Origin: Planctomycetota bacterium
Lineage (GTDB): Bacteria > Planctomycetota > Planctomycetia > Planctomycetales > Planctomycetaceae
Direction of reading: 5' to 3'
Assembly: GCA_026692825.1 (NCBI GenBank)
Contig: JAPLOC010001217.1
Coordinates: forward strand, 1 to 8,196
DNA length: 8,196 nucleotides
How positions within the stretch are numbered: position 1 is the stretch's first letter; every line of letters begins with the position of its first letter. Shown in pieces: positions 1-5,938 of this stretch. Position numbers and translations under genes: made by a program. The notes under the pieces were generated by a model, which had not been told where the DNA came from, made no database searches, and saw only the letters and a program-made list of their open reading frames with translations.

Positions 1-30
1 CCCTGCCGGGGTCGCGTTCTCGGACGTGTT

Positions 31-120
31 GCGTGGAGAATCTGGTTCTCGCGAAACGCCTGGAGGGAGTCGCGTGGAATAACTTCCACGCTCCGTTCAC
101 TTGCTGCCGACTCCCCTCCA
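31..120. other. Strongly self-complementary non-coding block
   Basis: No convincing gene covers 1-229, and this part of it folds on itself. Bases 61-72 pair with 108-120 over 12 base pairs with one bulged C at 115. Inside it, GCGTGGAA (72-79) and TTCCACGC (84-91) form a perfect 8-bp stem with a TAAC loop; G72 can belong to only one of the two helices. To the left, GAGAA (36-40) pairs with TTCTC (46-50), and GCGT (31-34) with ACGC (56-59). Such nesting could be a small structured RNA, a foldback repeat element, or a terminator or leader for a gene left of the window. The pairing is directly visible; the function and the transcribed strand are unknown. Confidence 0.45.
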
Positions 121-188
121 CCACATGGCGCGCCGGGCAAAAACACGGTATTGATCTTGGACAGGTTCTAAGCCTCCGATCTCATTCA

Positions 189-209
189 CCTGCCTCGCAA
201 GGGGGCAGG
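189..209 (-). terminator. Hairpin after the cysteine synthase gene, possible terminator
   Basis: CCTGCCTC (189-196) pairs with GGGGCAGG (202-209) over 8 pairs including one G-T wobble, around a 5-nt loop. On the minus strand it begins about 20 nt after the stop codon of the cysteine synthase-like gene, a normal place for a terminator. No T-rich tract follows, so it is not a textbook intrinsic terminator; it could instead be a 3'-end stabilising hairpin. Confidence 0.35.
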
Positions 210-229
210 AGTCTGGATCACGAAATGTC

Positions 230-1204
230 TTAATTAGTGCCGCGCTCGGTAGAACTCCGTGCGCGATGCTCAAACAGCGCCGTGCTGAAGTACCGCTCGG
301 CCCGGTCGCACAGCAGTGTCGTGACTGTGGCCTTTGGTCCCATCTCGCGGGCGGTGGTCAGGGCGGCCACCACGTTCGCCCCCGAGGACGTCCCCACCAG
401 CAAACCGAATTCACGATGCAGCCGCAGCGTCATCGCCAGGGCGTCGGCGCTCGAAACTTTCACTTCTCCGTCGAGCGGGGCGTTGCGCAACAGCGCGGGC
501 ACAAACCCGTCCGCGACCCCTTCGATGGAATGGCAGCAGGGACACTCCCCCGCGAGTAGCGCCGCTTCGGCGGGTTCCATCGCCAGAATGCGAGCCGAGG
601 GATACCGCCCTTTCACCGCCTTGCCCACACCGGCCAGTGTTCCTCCTGTTCCGAATCCAGTGACGAACGCGTCGATCGGTTTGCCGACCTGTTGAATCAG
701 TTCCTGCCCCGTCCCCAGTTCATGATCGTGGACATTGAGTTCATTCTCGAATTGGCGGGGAAGGAAGTACCGCGGATCGCGAGCCGCCATCTCGCGCGAC
801 ATGTCGATTCCGGTTTGGTACCGTCCCGCGCTTTCAAACAGGATCAGCTCGGCTCCCAACTGTTCAATCAATTGTCGACGTTCGTGGCTGGCCCCCGCCG
901 ACATGAGGATGCAGACGCGATATCCCATCGCCCCGCCCAGCATCGACAGCGCGATCCCGGTGTTGCCCGACGTGCATTCGAGAATGATGGAATCGGGACC
1001 GATCAGCCCCCGTTGCTCGGCGTCGACCAAAACCGTTTTCGCGAGCCGATCTTTGATGCTGCCGCTCGGATTGATGAATTCGCACTTGGCATGAATCGTC
1101 ACTCCCTCGGGTTCAAATCGCAGCGGGACGCACGGAGTATTGCCAATCAGCGACAACACGGCCGCCGCCCGGGCTTGGCGTGGAACGAATGATGTGGTCG
1201 GCAT
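230..1204 (-). CDS. cysK: PLP-dependent cysteine synthase family protein
   Basis: A 324-aa fold-type II PLP enzyme, the usual length for cysteine synthase. Family members make L-cysteine from O-acetylserine (or O-phosphoserine) and sulfide in the cytoplasm. Visible motifs are the start block LSLIGNTP (18-24), the PLP lysine in PSGSIKDR (K51), the substrate loop TSGNTG (78-83), the phosphate-binding loop GTGGT (185-189), the GTSSGAN block (271-277) and a C-terminal DRAERYFST resembling the family's GERYLST. The segment CPCCHSIEGVADGF (221-234) replaces the usual glycine- and proline-rich loop and carries three cysteines. The start is the ATG at 1204, directly before the conserved block; no clear Shine-Dalgarno is seen. 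It lies 35 nt after the DUF1501 gene on the same strand and may be co-transcribed. The exact donor substrate cannot be read from the sequence; cysM-like or cystathionine beta-synthase-like activity is possible. Confidence 0.9.
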   Translation of the reverse strand: MPTTSFVPRQARAAAVLSLIGNTPCVPLRFEPEGVTIHAKCEFINPSGSIKDRLAKTVLVDAEQRGLIGPDSIILECTSGNTGIALSMLGGAMGYRVCILMSAGASHERRQLIEQLGAELILFESAGRYQTGIDMSREMAARDPRYFLPRQFENELNVHDHELGTGQELIQQVGKPIDAFVTGFGTGGTLAGVGKAVKGRYPSARILAMEPAEAALLAGECPCCHSIEGVADGFVPALLRNAPLDGEVKVSSADALAMTLRLHREFGLLVGTSSGANVVAALTTAREMGPKATVTTLLCDRAERYFSTALFEHRARSSTERGTN

Positions 1205-1239
1205 GATGATCTGAAGGCGAGATGGGAGTTATCTTCGCT

Positions 1240-2595
1240 CTAAGCCAAAACGTTGTGAATTGGCGACGCTTCGGGGTCCGCGACCCGGACCGGGCGGCCC
1301 ACATTGGACATGTTTTGTTTCATCGGATCAATTCCCAGCGCCAGGCAGGCGGTCGCCAACAGGTCACTGGTCGCGACGGGGCGGTCGTCGACCTTCATCC
1401 CGTCATCGCTGGTCTTGCCAACGACCTGACCTCCCCGAATGCCCCCACCACACAACACGGTCGACCACGCGTTGGGGAAATGGTCGCGCCCTTTCATCGC
1501 GTTGATATTCGGCGTCCGCCCGAATTCTCCCATCCAGATGACAAGGGTCGAATCGAGCAAGCCGCGTTCTTTCAAATCCTTCAGCAATGTCGACCACGCC
1601 GGGTCGAGTACACCGCACAGGCTCTTGACCCCCTCAAAATTCCCCTGGTGCGTGTCCCAACCCAAACCTCCCGCCCCGCCGGGGACGCCGTTCAAAGACA
1701 CCTCGACAAACGGAACGCCCCGTTCCACCAGTCGCCGCGCCAGAAGACACCCCTGACCAAACTGATTTCGACCATACGCGTCACGGAGGGCATCTGCCTC
1801 GTCGGTCAGCTCAAACGCCTTGACCGCATCCGATCGCATCATCCGAACGGCCGCCAGATAGGCCGCCCGGTGACTGCTCGCCGTCACTCCAGGATTGCGC
1901 TTGAGAAAATCGGACTCCAGCCCACTGAGCAGATCGAGCCGGGCGTCGGTCTCGCTGGCGGCGACAACTTTCGCCGCAGCGAGGTTCTTCACCTGCAAGG
2001 ATTTCTCATAGTCGGTGTTCCCCCCAGGTTGTCCATCCCCCACAACCAGCGGCGCGTAACGCGGTCCCAGGAACCCCGGGCCAAACGCCCCCGGTGACAG
2101 GAAGCGGAACGGGGCCACACTGACAAAGTTCGGCAATTCCGACTCGGCCTTCCCAATTTCCTTGCTCCAGACGGACCCAATCGTCGGAAACTGCACCGGT
2201 CCCTGGGGTAGATACCCGGTTCGCATGAGATACGTCGCCCGGGCGTGGTCCCCTTCTTTGGTCGACATCGAGCGGACGATCGCGAAATGCTCCATCTGCT
2301 GCGCCAGGAGTGGCAAATGCTCGCTGATTTGAATGCCGGGGACCGACGTGTCGATCGGTTTCACTTCGCCGCCGTTCGCGTGGCCTGGCTTCAGGTCAAA
2401 CGTGTCGGTCTGACTGGGTCCGCCGGTCATCCACAACAGAATGCACGACCGCTTGCGATTCGGCGACTTCGCCGTCTCGTCCGCCAAAGCCGCCAGCCAG
2501 CCCGACTGGGAAATTCCCAGTGTGCCACAGGCGGTCAGTCGCAACCAGTCGCGGCGGGAGAGATTTGGGAAACGAGCGGAGGCTGAGTTGGACAT
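1240..2595 (-). CDS. DUF1501 domain protein with Tat signal
   Basis: A 451-aa DUF1501 protein. The start is the ATG at 2595, because it puts a twin-arginine motif (SRRDWLRL, residues 13-20) near the N terminus, followed by a hydrophobic stretch to about residue 37. A longer reading frame to 2757 would overlap the upstream gene and bury this signal. Family landmarks are MTGGPSQTDTFD (56-67), WDTHQGNF (313-320), GEFGRTP (356-362) and GRDHFPNAWS (369-378). DUF1501 is related to the alkaline phosphatase/sulfatase fold and is greatly expanded in planctomycetes, typically beside DUF1549/DUF1553 genes, as here with an 88-nt gap. The Tat signal implies export after folding, perhaps with a bound cofactor or metal; the substrate is unknown. 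No strong ribosome binding site is seen, and the gene may be translated from the DUF1549/DUF1553 transcript. Confidence 0.92.
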   Translation of the reverse strand: MSNSASARFPNLSRRDWLRLTACGTLGISQSGWLAALADETAKSPNRKRSCILLWMTGGPSQTDTFDLKPGHANGGEVKPIDTSVPGIQISEHLPLLAQQMEHFAIVRSMSTKEGDHARATYLMRTGYLPQGPVQFPTIGSVWSKEIGKAESELPNFVSVAPFRFLSPGAFGPGFLGPRYAPLVVGDGQPGGNTDYEKSLQVKNLAAAKVVAASETDARLDLLSGLESDFLKRNPGVTASSHRAAYLAAVRMMRSDAVKAFELTDEADALRDAYGRNQFGQGCLLARRLVERGVPFVEVSLNGVPGGAGGLGWDTHQGNFEGVKSLCGVLDPAWSTLLKDLKERGLLDSTLVIWMGEFGRTPNINAMKGRDHFPNAWSTVLCGGGIRGGQVVGKTSDDGMKVDDRPVATSDLLATACLALGIDPMKQNMSNVGRPVRVADPEASPIHNVLA

Positions 2596-2683
2596 GGCGG
2601 AGCAGGTTGCGGGAAGAGAATCCAAAATCCACAAGGGTAAATCGCAGGCTGTTTGCGAACTCAGAAAAAATTCGCAGCGTGGG

Positions 2684-4300
2684 TCACCGATTGAACAGGA
2701 ACTCACTGCTGTTGAGCAGTGCCCAGAAGATGTCACCCAAGGCCCGCTTCCAATCACCGGTCGGGCCGCCCGTTTTCACGTAGTCTTCCATCCGGCGCAA
2801 TTCGTCGACGCTCGGCGGGCGCCCCAGGGCGGCCAGATAGAGTGTTTCGATACGGTCGGCGTTGGTCATCAGCGGAAACTCAATCACCGCCGACAGCGTG
2901 GCGCTGTTGTCGAGACTGGTCGCATCTTCCACAAATTTGCCGTTCATCATCGACAACGCCTGGAGAATCGTCGTCTGCGTCTCGGTGACGGAATCGCGAC
3001 TGTTCTCAAACGTCTGCAAGAACTCCGCACGGGGGCTGTTGCCATCCATCATCATCGGATTGCGATTCGCGAACTGCTCAAAAAAGCCGGTCGCCTGGGC
3101 GATGCTGTCGAAAATCTGTTCCGGTGTCAGCCCTTTGAGCGCCATTTTGGAAAACAGTCGGCCATTCTCCTGCGACGGATCGGTCTGGCGACTGCTTCGC
3201 TGATACGCCTTGGTCGACGTAATCGCGCGGATCAGGAATTTGACATCGTGCCCTTGGCTGGCGAACCCCTTCGCCAGATCGTCCAGGAGTTCCGAATGAC
3301 TCGGGGGGTTCTCGAGCGTGAAATCGTCGATCGGATGCACGATTCCCAGACCAAAAAAGTGACCCCACAACCGATTCGCCAACGTCCGAGTGAAATACGG
3401 GTTGTCCGGCCCGACCATCCAGTCGGCCAGAATTCTTCGGGGACTGTCGCGGAACCCCAACTGAGCCGCCGTCCCGTCAAAATAGGTCGGCGTGACCTTT
3501 TTGTTTTTGCCGGGAATCTCCAATTGGGTCGGTCCGAGCGTCTCGAGGATCGAGTTGACCAGCCCCTGCACGCCCCCCTGCTCTCGATTGAGGCCGGCGA
3601 AAAAGGCGGCGTACCCCCAGAACTGCTCCTGCTTCCATTCGTCGAACGGGTGGTCGTGGCACTGGGCGCATTCAATCCGAATCCCCAGAAACATCCGCGC
3701 GGTGGAGGCCGCCAGGTTCTCGGGCTTCAGTTGTTTCGCCTGATAGAAGCTCAGGGCGTTGACTCCCGACTGCGGCTCAAACGGGTTCGCCGCCTGCCGG
3801 GGGTCGACCGTCATTTCCAAAATCTCCCGCACCAGTTTGTCGTACGGGACGTTGTCCTTAATCCGTTGTCGCAACCACGCCTCAAATGCGGGGAGCAAAA
3901 ACCGAACTTCAGGGTTTGAGTCCGCCTCGGGAATCATCACCGACCGCCAGAAATGGGCGAAATTGGTGATGTACGACGGGCCGTCCAGCAACTCTTCCAC
4001 GACCTTGCGTCGTTTGTCGGGGGATTCGTCGGCCAAAAAGTCGCGCAGGTCGGCGACCGTCGGGGTTTTTCCCGCGATATCCAGATAGACCCGGCGCAGA
4101 AATTCGCCGTCGTCGGCCGGCGGGGCCGCGACCCCTTTTTCCGCCGCAATCCGTTCATCAATGCGCTGGTCGATCAACGTCGCCAGAACCGCGACCGGGT
4201 CGTTGGCGTCCCGTTCGTCCGCGAACACTACCGCGGTCGACAGTCCCGCCCCAACCGCCAACAGGCACAGCGTCAGCCTACCGAGGGACAAGATTCGCAT
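2684..4300 (-). CDS. Secreted DUF1549/DUF1553 domain protein
   Basis: A 538-aa exported protein. Residues 1-27 form a Sec-type signal (basic start MRILSLGR, hydrophobic core, VFA before the acidic mature start). DUF1549 covers about 40-240, with LRRVYLDIAGKTPT and a heme-type motif CAQCHDHPFDEW (CxxCH at 211-215). DUF1553 covers about 285-535, with RILADWMV, TRTLANRLWGHFFGLGIVHP and the ending LLNSSEFLFNR. The start at 4300 is chosen because GGAG lies 9 nt upstream and a signal peptide follows at once; an in-frame ATG at 4408 would precede the signal by 36 residues. Many family members carry an extra N-terminal cytochrome c domain; this one does not. The single CxxCH could bind heme c, but the family function is not established. 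It is paired with the downstream DUF1501 gene, the standard planctomycete arrangement. Confidence 0.93.
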   Translation of the reverse strand: MRILSLGRLTLCLLAVGAGLSTAVVFADERDANDPVAVLATLIDQRIDERIAAEKGVAAPPADDGEFLRRVYLDIAGKTPTVADLRDFLADESPDKRRKVVEELLDGPSYITNFAHFWRSVMIPEADSNPEVRFLLPAFEAWLRQRIKDNVPYDKLVREILEMTVDPRQAANPFEPQSGVNALSFYQAKQLKPENLAASTARMFLGIRIECAQCHDHPFDEWKQEQFWGYAAFFAGLNREQGGVQGLVNSILETLGPTQLEIPGKNKKVTPTYFDGTAAQLGFRDSPRRILADWMVGPDNPYFTRTLANRLWGHFFGLGIVHPIDDFTLENPPSHSELLDDLAKGFASQGHDVKFLIRAITSTKAYQRSSRQTDPSQENGRLFSKMALKGLTPEQIFDSIAQATGFFEQFANRNPMMMDGNSPRAEFLQTFENSRDSVTETQTTILQALSMMNGKFVEDATSLDNSATLSAVIEFPLMTNADRIETLYLAALGRPPSVDELRRMEDYVKTGGPTGDWKRALGDIFWALLNSSEFLFNR

Positions 4301-4366
4301 CACGCACGACTCCGCGATCGAAGGTTCAACACACCAGCCAGCCCCACGCGGCCGTTCTGGAAACAT

Positions 4367-4387
4367 CGTCCTGCGTTTTACAGGACG
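4367..4387 (-). terminator. Inverted repeat between pyrK and the DUF1549/DUF1553 gene
   Basis: CGTCCTG (4367-4373) and CAGGACG (4381-4387) form a perfect 7-bp stem with a 7-nt loop in the 127-nt gap. On the minus strand it begins about 40 nt after the pyrK stop. No T tract follows, so it could be a weak terminator, an operator-like site or an mRNA processing hairpin. If it ends transcription, the next three genes would need their own promoter in 4301-4366. Confidence 0.3.
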
Positions 4388-4427
4388 CAATTCTAGAGTC
4401 GATTCCACTGGGGATTTGTCTGTCGGT

Positions 4428-5360
4428 TCACAAATCCAGCACCTCGGCCGGGAAAATCGGGCCCTCCACGCAGGTCCGCCGATAATCCCAGTCGCCGTCC
4501 GGCTGCTTCACCTTGGTGACACAGCTAAAACAGGCCCCAAATCCGCACGCCATGGGGGATTCCAGCGACAGCCAGCAGGGGGCCTGGTACTTCGCCGCCA
4601 ATCGGGCGACCGCGTGCATCATCGGTTCGGGTCCGCAGCAATAGACCGCGAGTTTCGGCCCGGTCCGCCCTGCCGCCGGGGGGGCCGTGTGAGTTTTTAA
4701 CCATTCTTCCGCCAGTTGCGTCACAAACCCTTTGTGACCGCGGGAACCGTCGTCGGTTGCCAGTTTCAGATCGATTCCCAGCGATTCGAAATGGTCGATC
4801 CCCGCCAGAAATTCGGCAGTTCGGACACCATAGCACAGCGTGATGTCTGCCGGGCTGAGAGGGCGGGCCACCTGGCGGGGACCGTGTTCCAGACCGGCCT
4901 CCGTTCCGTAGTGATGCAACCCCAGTGCCTCACGAAGGACCGCCGGGAACGGGGTGTTTCCGATCCCACCCGCCACAACCAGCAGTTTGTCGCACGTCGG
5001 CAACGGGAATCCATTCCCCAACGGTCCCCAGATTTCGACCGATTCGCCGGCCTGCCAGGTGCGCATGACACCGGTCATTTTGCCGACCACCAGGTAAACC
5101 AGGTCGATGCCCCCCGGTTCGCCCGTCGCGTCGAGCCAGACGTCGTACAGCGCGAACGGCCGACCCAGCAATGGATCTGTCTGACCGGTCGGACGGACCA
5201 TAAAAAACTGCCCCGGGACCACCGCGTTCGCCAGCTCGGGGGACGCGAGCCGCAGGCGATAGGTGTCGCGGGCGAGCCGAGTCTGCTCAACAATCGGCAC
5301 AACCAATTGACGGGCGCAGGGAACCAGACCGGGGAGCGGTGGCAGAGTGAGAGTTGACAT
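4428..5360 (-). CDS. pyrK: Dihydroorotate dehydrogenase electron transfer subunit
   Basis: A 310-aa flavin/iron-sulfur reductase of the PyrK type. PyrK carries electrons between NAD and the PyrD catalytic subunit of class 1B dihydroorotate dehydrogenase, in pyrimidine synthesis in the cytoplasm. The order is a ferredoxin reductase-like FAD domain with PGQFFMVRP (49-57) and RPFALY (67-72), a nucleotide-binding domain with VVAGGIGNTP (128-137) and CCGPEPMM (241-248), then a C-terminal [2Fe-2S] site with cysteines 272, 277, 280 and 297 (C-x4-C-x2-C-x16-C). All four cluster ligands are present. About 25 residues around 147-171 look like an insertion relative to typical PyrK of 250-290 aa. The start is the ATG at 5360; no clear Shine-Dalgarno is visible. 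It is the first gene of the leftward group, and no pyrD lies in the window. Another oxidoreductase partner, as for related sulfide or glutamate synthase beta-type subunits, cannot be excluded. Confidence 0.88.
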   Translation of the reverse strand: MSTLTLPPLPGLVPCARQLVVPIVEQTRLARDTYRLRLASPELANAVVPGQFFMVRPTGQTDPLLGRPFALYDVWLDATGEPGGIDLVYLVVGKMTGVMRTWQAGESVEIWGPLGNGFPLPTCDKLLVVAGGIGNTPFPAVLREALGLHHYGTEAGLEHGPRQVARPLSPADITLCYGVRTAEFLAGIDHFESLGIDLKLATDDGSRGHKGFVTQLAEEWLKTHTAPPAAGRTGPKLAVYCCGPEPMMHAVARLAAKYQAPCWLSLESPMACGFGACFSCVTKVKQPDGDWDYRRTCVEGPIFPAEVLDL

Positions 5361-5422
5361 GCGTCAATCGTAGCGAGGGAGCGGGTTTGGGGCAATTTCG
5401 GCCCGCCTGGGTCACGACAATT

Positions 5423-5489
5423 GCAAGGCTGTCGAACCACCGCTGTGCTTCCGCATGACGAAAACCGTGCTCTGGGGTGCCATCGACGT
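5423..5489 (+). repeat. Dispersed-type repeat, copy A (diverged)
   Basis: This copy is in direct orientation and the most decayed at its 5' end. Its 5445-5489 part matches the reverse complement of 5600-5644 at about 37 of 45 positions without gaps, including shared blocks AAAACCGT and GGGGTGCCA. Upstream, the match continues through the hairpin core with a 3-nt deletion in the loop region. It ends 4 nt before copy C, giving a head-to-tail pair. The alignment was made by eye. Confidence 0.7.
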
Positions 5490-5492
5490 CAC

Positions 5493-5566
5493 GGGAGGGC
5501 GAACGTCCTCGTGAGCCGCCAGTGTGCGATCAACTGCCGGGAACCGTTCGTTGGGCGGTGCTGGAC
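5493..5566 (+). repeat. Dispersed-type repeat, copy C
   Basis: The first 35 nt (5493-5527) match the inverted copy at 5641-5675 exactly outside a central 10-nt block: both read GGGAGGGCGA at one end and GAGCCGCCAGTGTGC at the other. The middle differs but keeps a hairpin: GGC-GA-ACG, loop TCCT, CGT-GA-GCC (5498-5517). The 3' part (5528-5566) is only weakly similar to the other copies, sharing AACCGT and a GGTGC block, so the right border is approximate. Confidence 0.75.
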
Positions 5567-5599
5567 ACACAACCGGATTTGGGCGGCCAATTCAAACGC

Positions 5600-5675
5600 A
5601 CGTCGGTGGCACCCCGGACGACGGTTTTGGGAATGCGAAAGCACACTGGCGGCTCGGCAGGAGCCTCGCCCTCCC
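5600..5675 (-). repeat. Dispersed-type repeat, inverted copy B
   Basis: Read on the minus strand, this is the best preserved copy: a GGGAGGGCGA start, a hairpin core at 5670-5651 with arms GGC-GA-GGC and GCC-GA-GCC around a TCCT loop, the GAGCCGCCAGTGTGC block, then TTTCGCAT, AAAACCGT and GGGGTGCCA blocks shared with copy A. It is inverted relative to copies A and C, so the region could fold into a long hairpin. Translated, it gives EGEAPAEPP, a peptide I recall as frequent in spurious planctomycete ORFs, which suggests a genome-wide repeat family. Confidence 0.78.
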
Positions 5676-5925
5676 ATGGGGCGGATTGCGCCCCGTCCGC
5701 GCGTTTTGCCGTTGTAGGCACATTGGTTTCGCATACGCGGATTTGACTCCCCACTCGCACGATGTCCCCTACGCGGGTCCAGCGGTGCTGCCGGAAGTCG
5801 ATTTCAGTATCCCATGAGCCATCCGAGCCACCCCTCTTGAAATCCACCGCGATGCGAACAACTGGCGCAGACCTACCCCAAGGCAATCTGGTAACTTGGG
5901 CGAGGTTTGAGGATTGGTCTCGCAC

Positions 5926-5930
5926 GGAGG
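5926..5930 (+). promoter_or_regulatory. Shine-Dalgarno that fixes a GTG start
   Basis: GGAGG lies 8 nt before the GTG at 5939. In-frame ATGs at 5762 and 5852 lack a comparable site and would place about 30-60 non-conserved residues before a lipoprotein signal. A second GTG at 5933 would be only 2 nt from this site. Confidence 0.7.
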
Positions 5931-5938
5931 TTGTGGTC

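Larger units (their letters stand above)
5361..5938. other. Divergent intergenic region holding repeats
   Basis: A 578-nt gap between the minus-strand pyrK gene and the plus-strand lipoprotein gene, so it should hold both promoters. No clear -35/-10 pair was recognised for either. It contains three copies of a dispersed-type repeat (5423-5675) and, next to the last copy, a hairpin with GGGGCG (5678-5683) against CGCCCC (5689-5694). From about 5700 to 5925 I see no further structure. Open frames crossing it on both strands follow repeat sequence, look unlike any protein, and are not called. Confidence 0.7.

Noticed and set aside
33..233. 66-codon open frame on the plus strand near the left edge
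   Set aside because: It covers the foldback block, has no Shine-Dalgarno or recognisable motif, and the strong pairing explains the sequence better.
1222..2097. 291-codon open frame on the plus strand
   Set aside because: Antisense to the well-supported DUF1501 gene, with no family features.
2655..2675. Inverted repeat GCGAA / TTCGC in the gap between the DUF1549/DUF1553 and DUF1501 genes
   Set aside because: A 5-bp stem with an 11-nt loop is weak and expected by chance.
2441..3919. 492-codon open frame on the plus strand
   Set aside because: It runs antisense to the DUF1501 and DUF1549/DUF1553 genes, has no recognisable domain, and its composition (rich in Arg, Gln and His) is typical of the complement of a GC-rich gene.
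5423..5675. Possible CRISPR array from the clustered repeats
   Set aside because: There are only three diverged copies, one is inverted, the spacing is irregular, and no cas gene is present.
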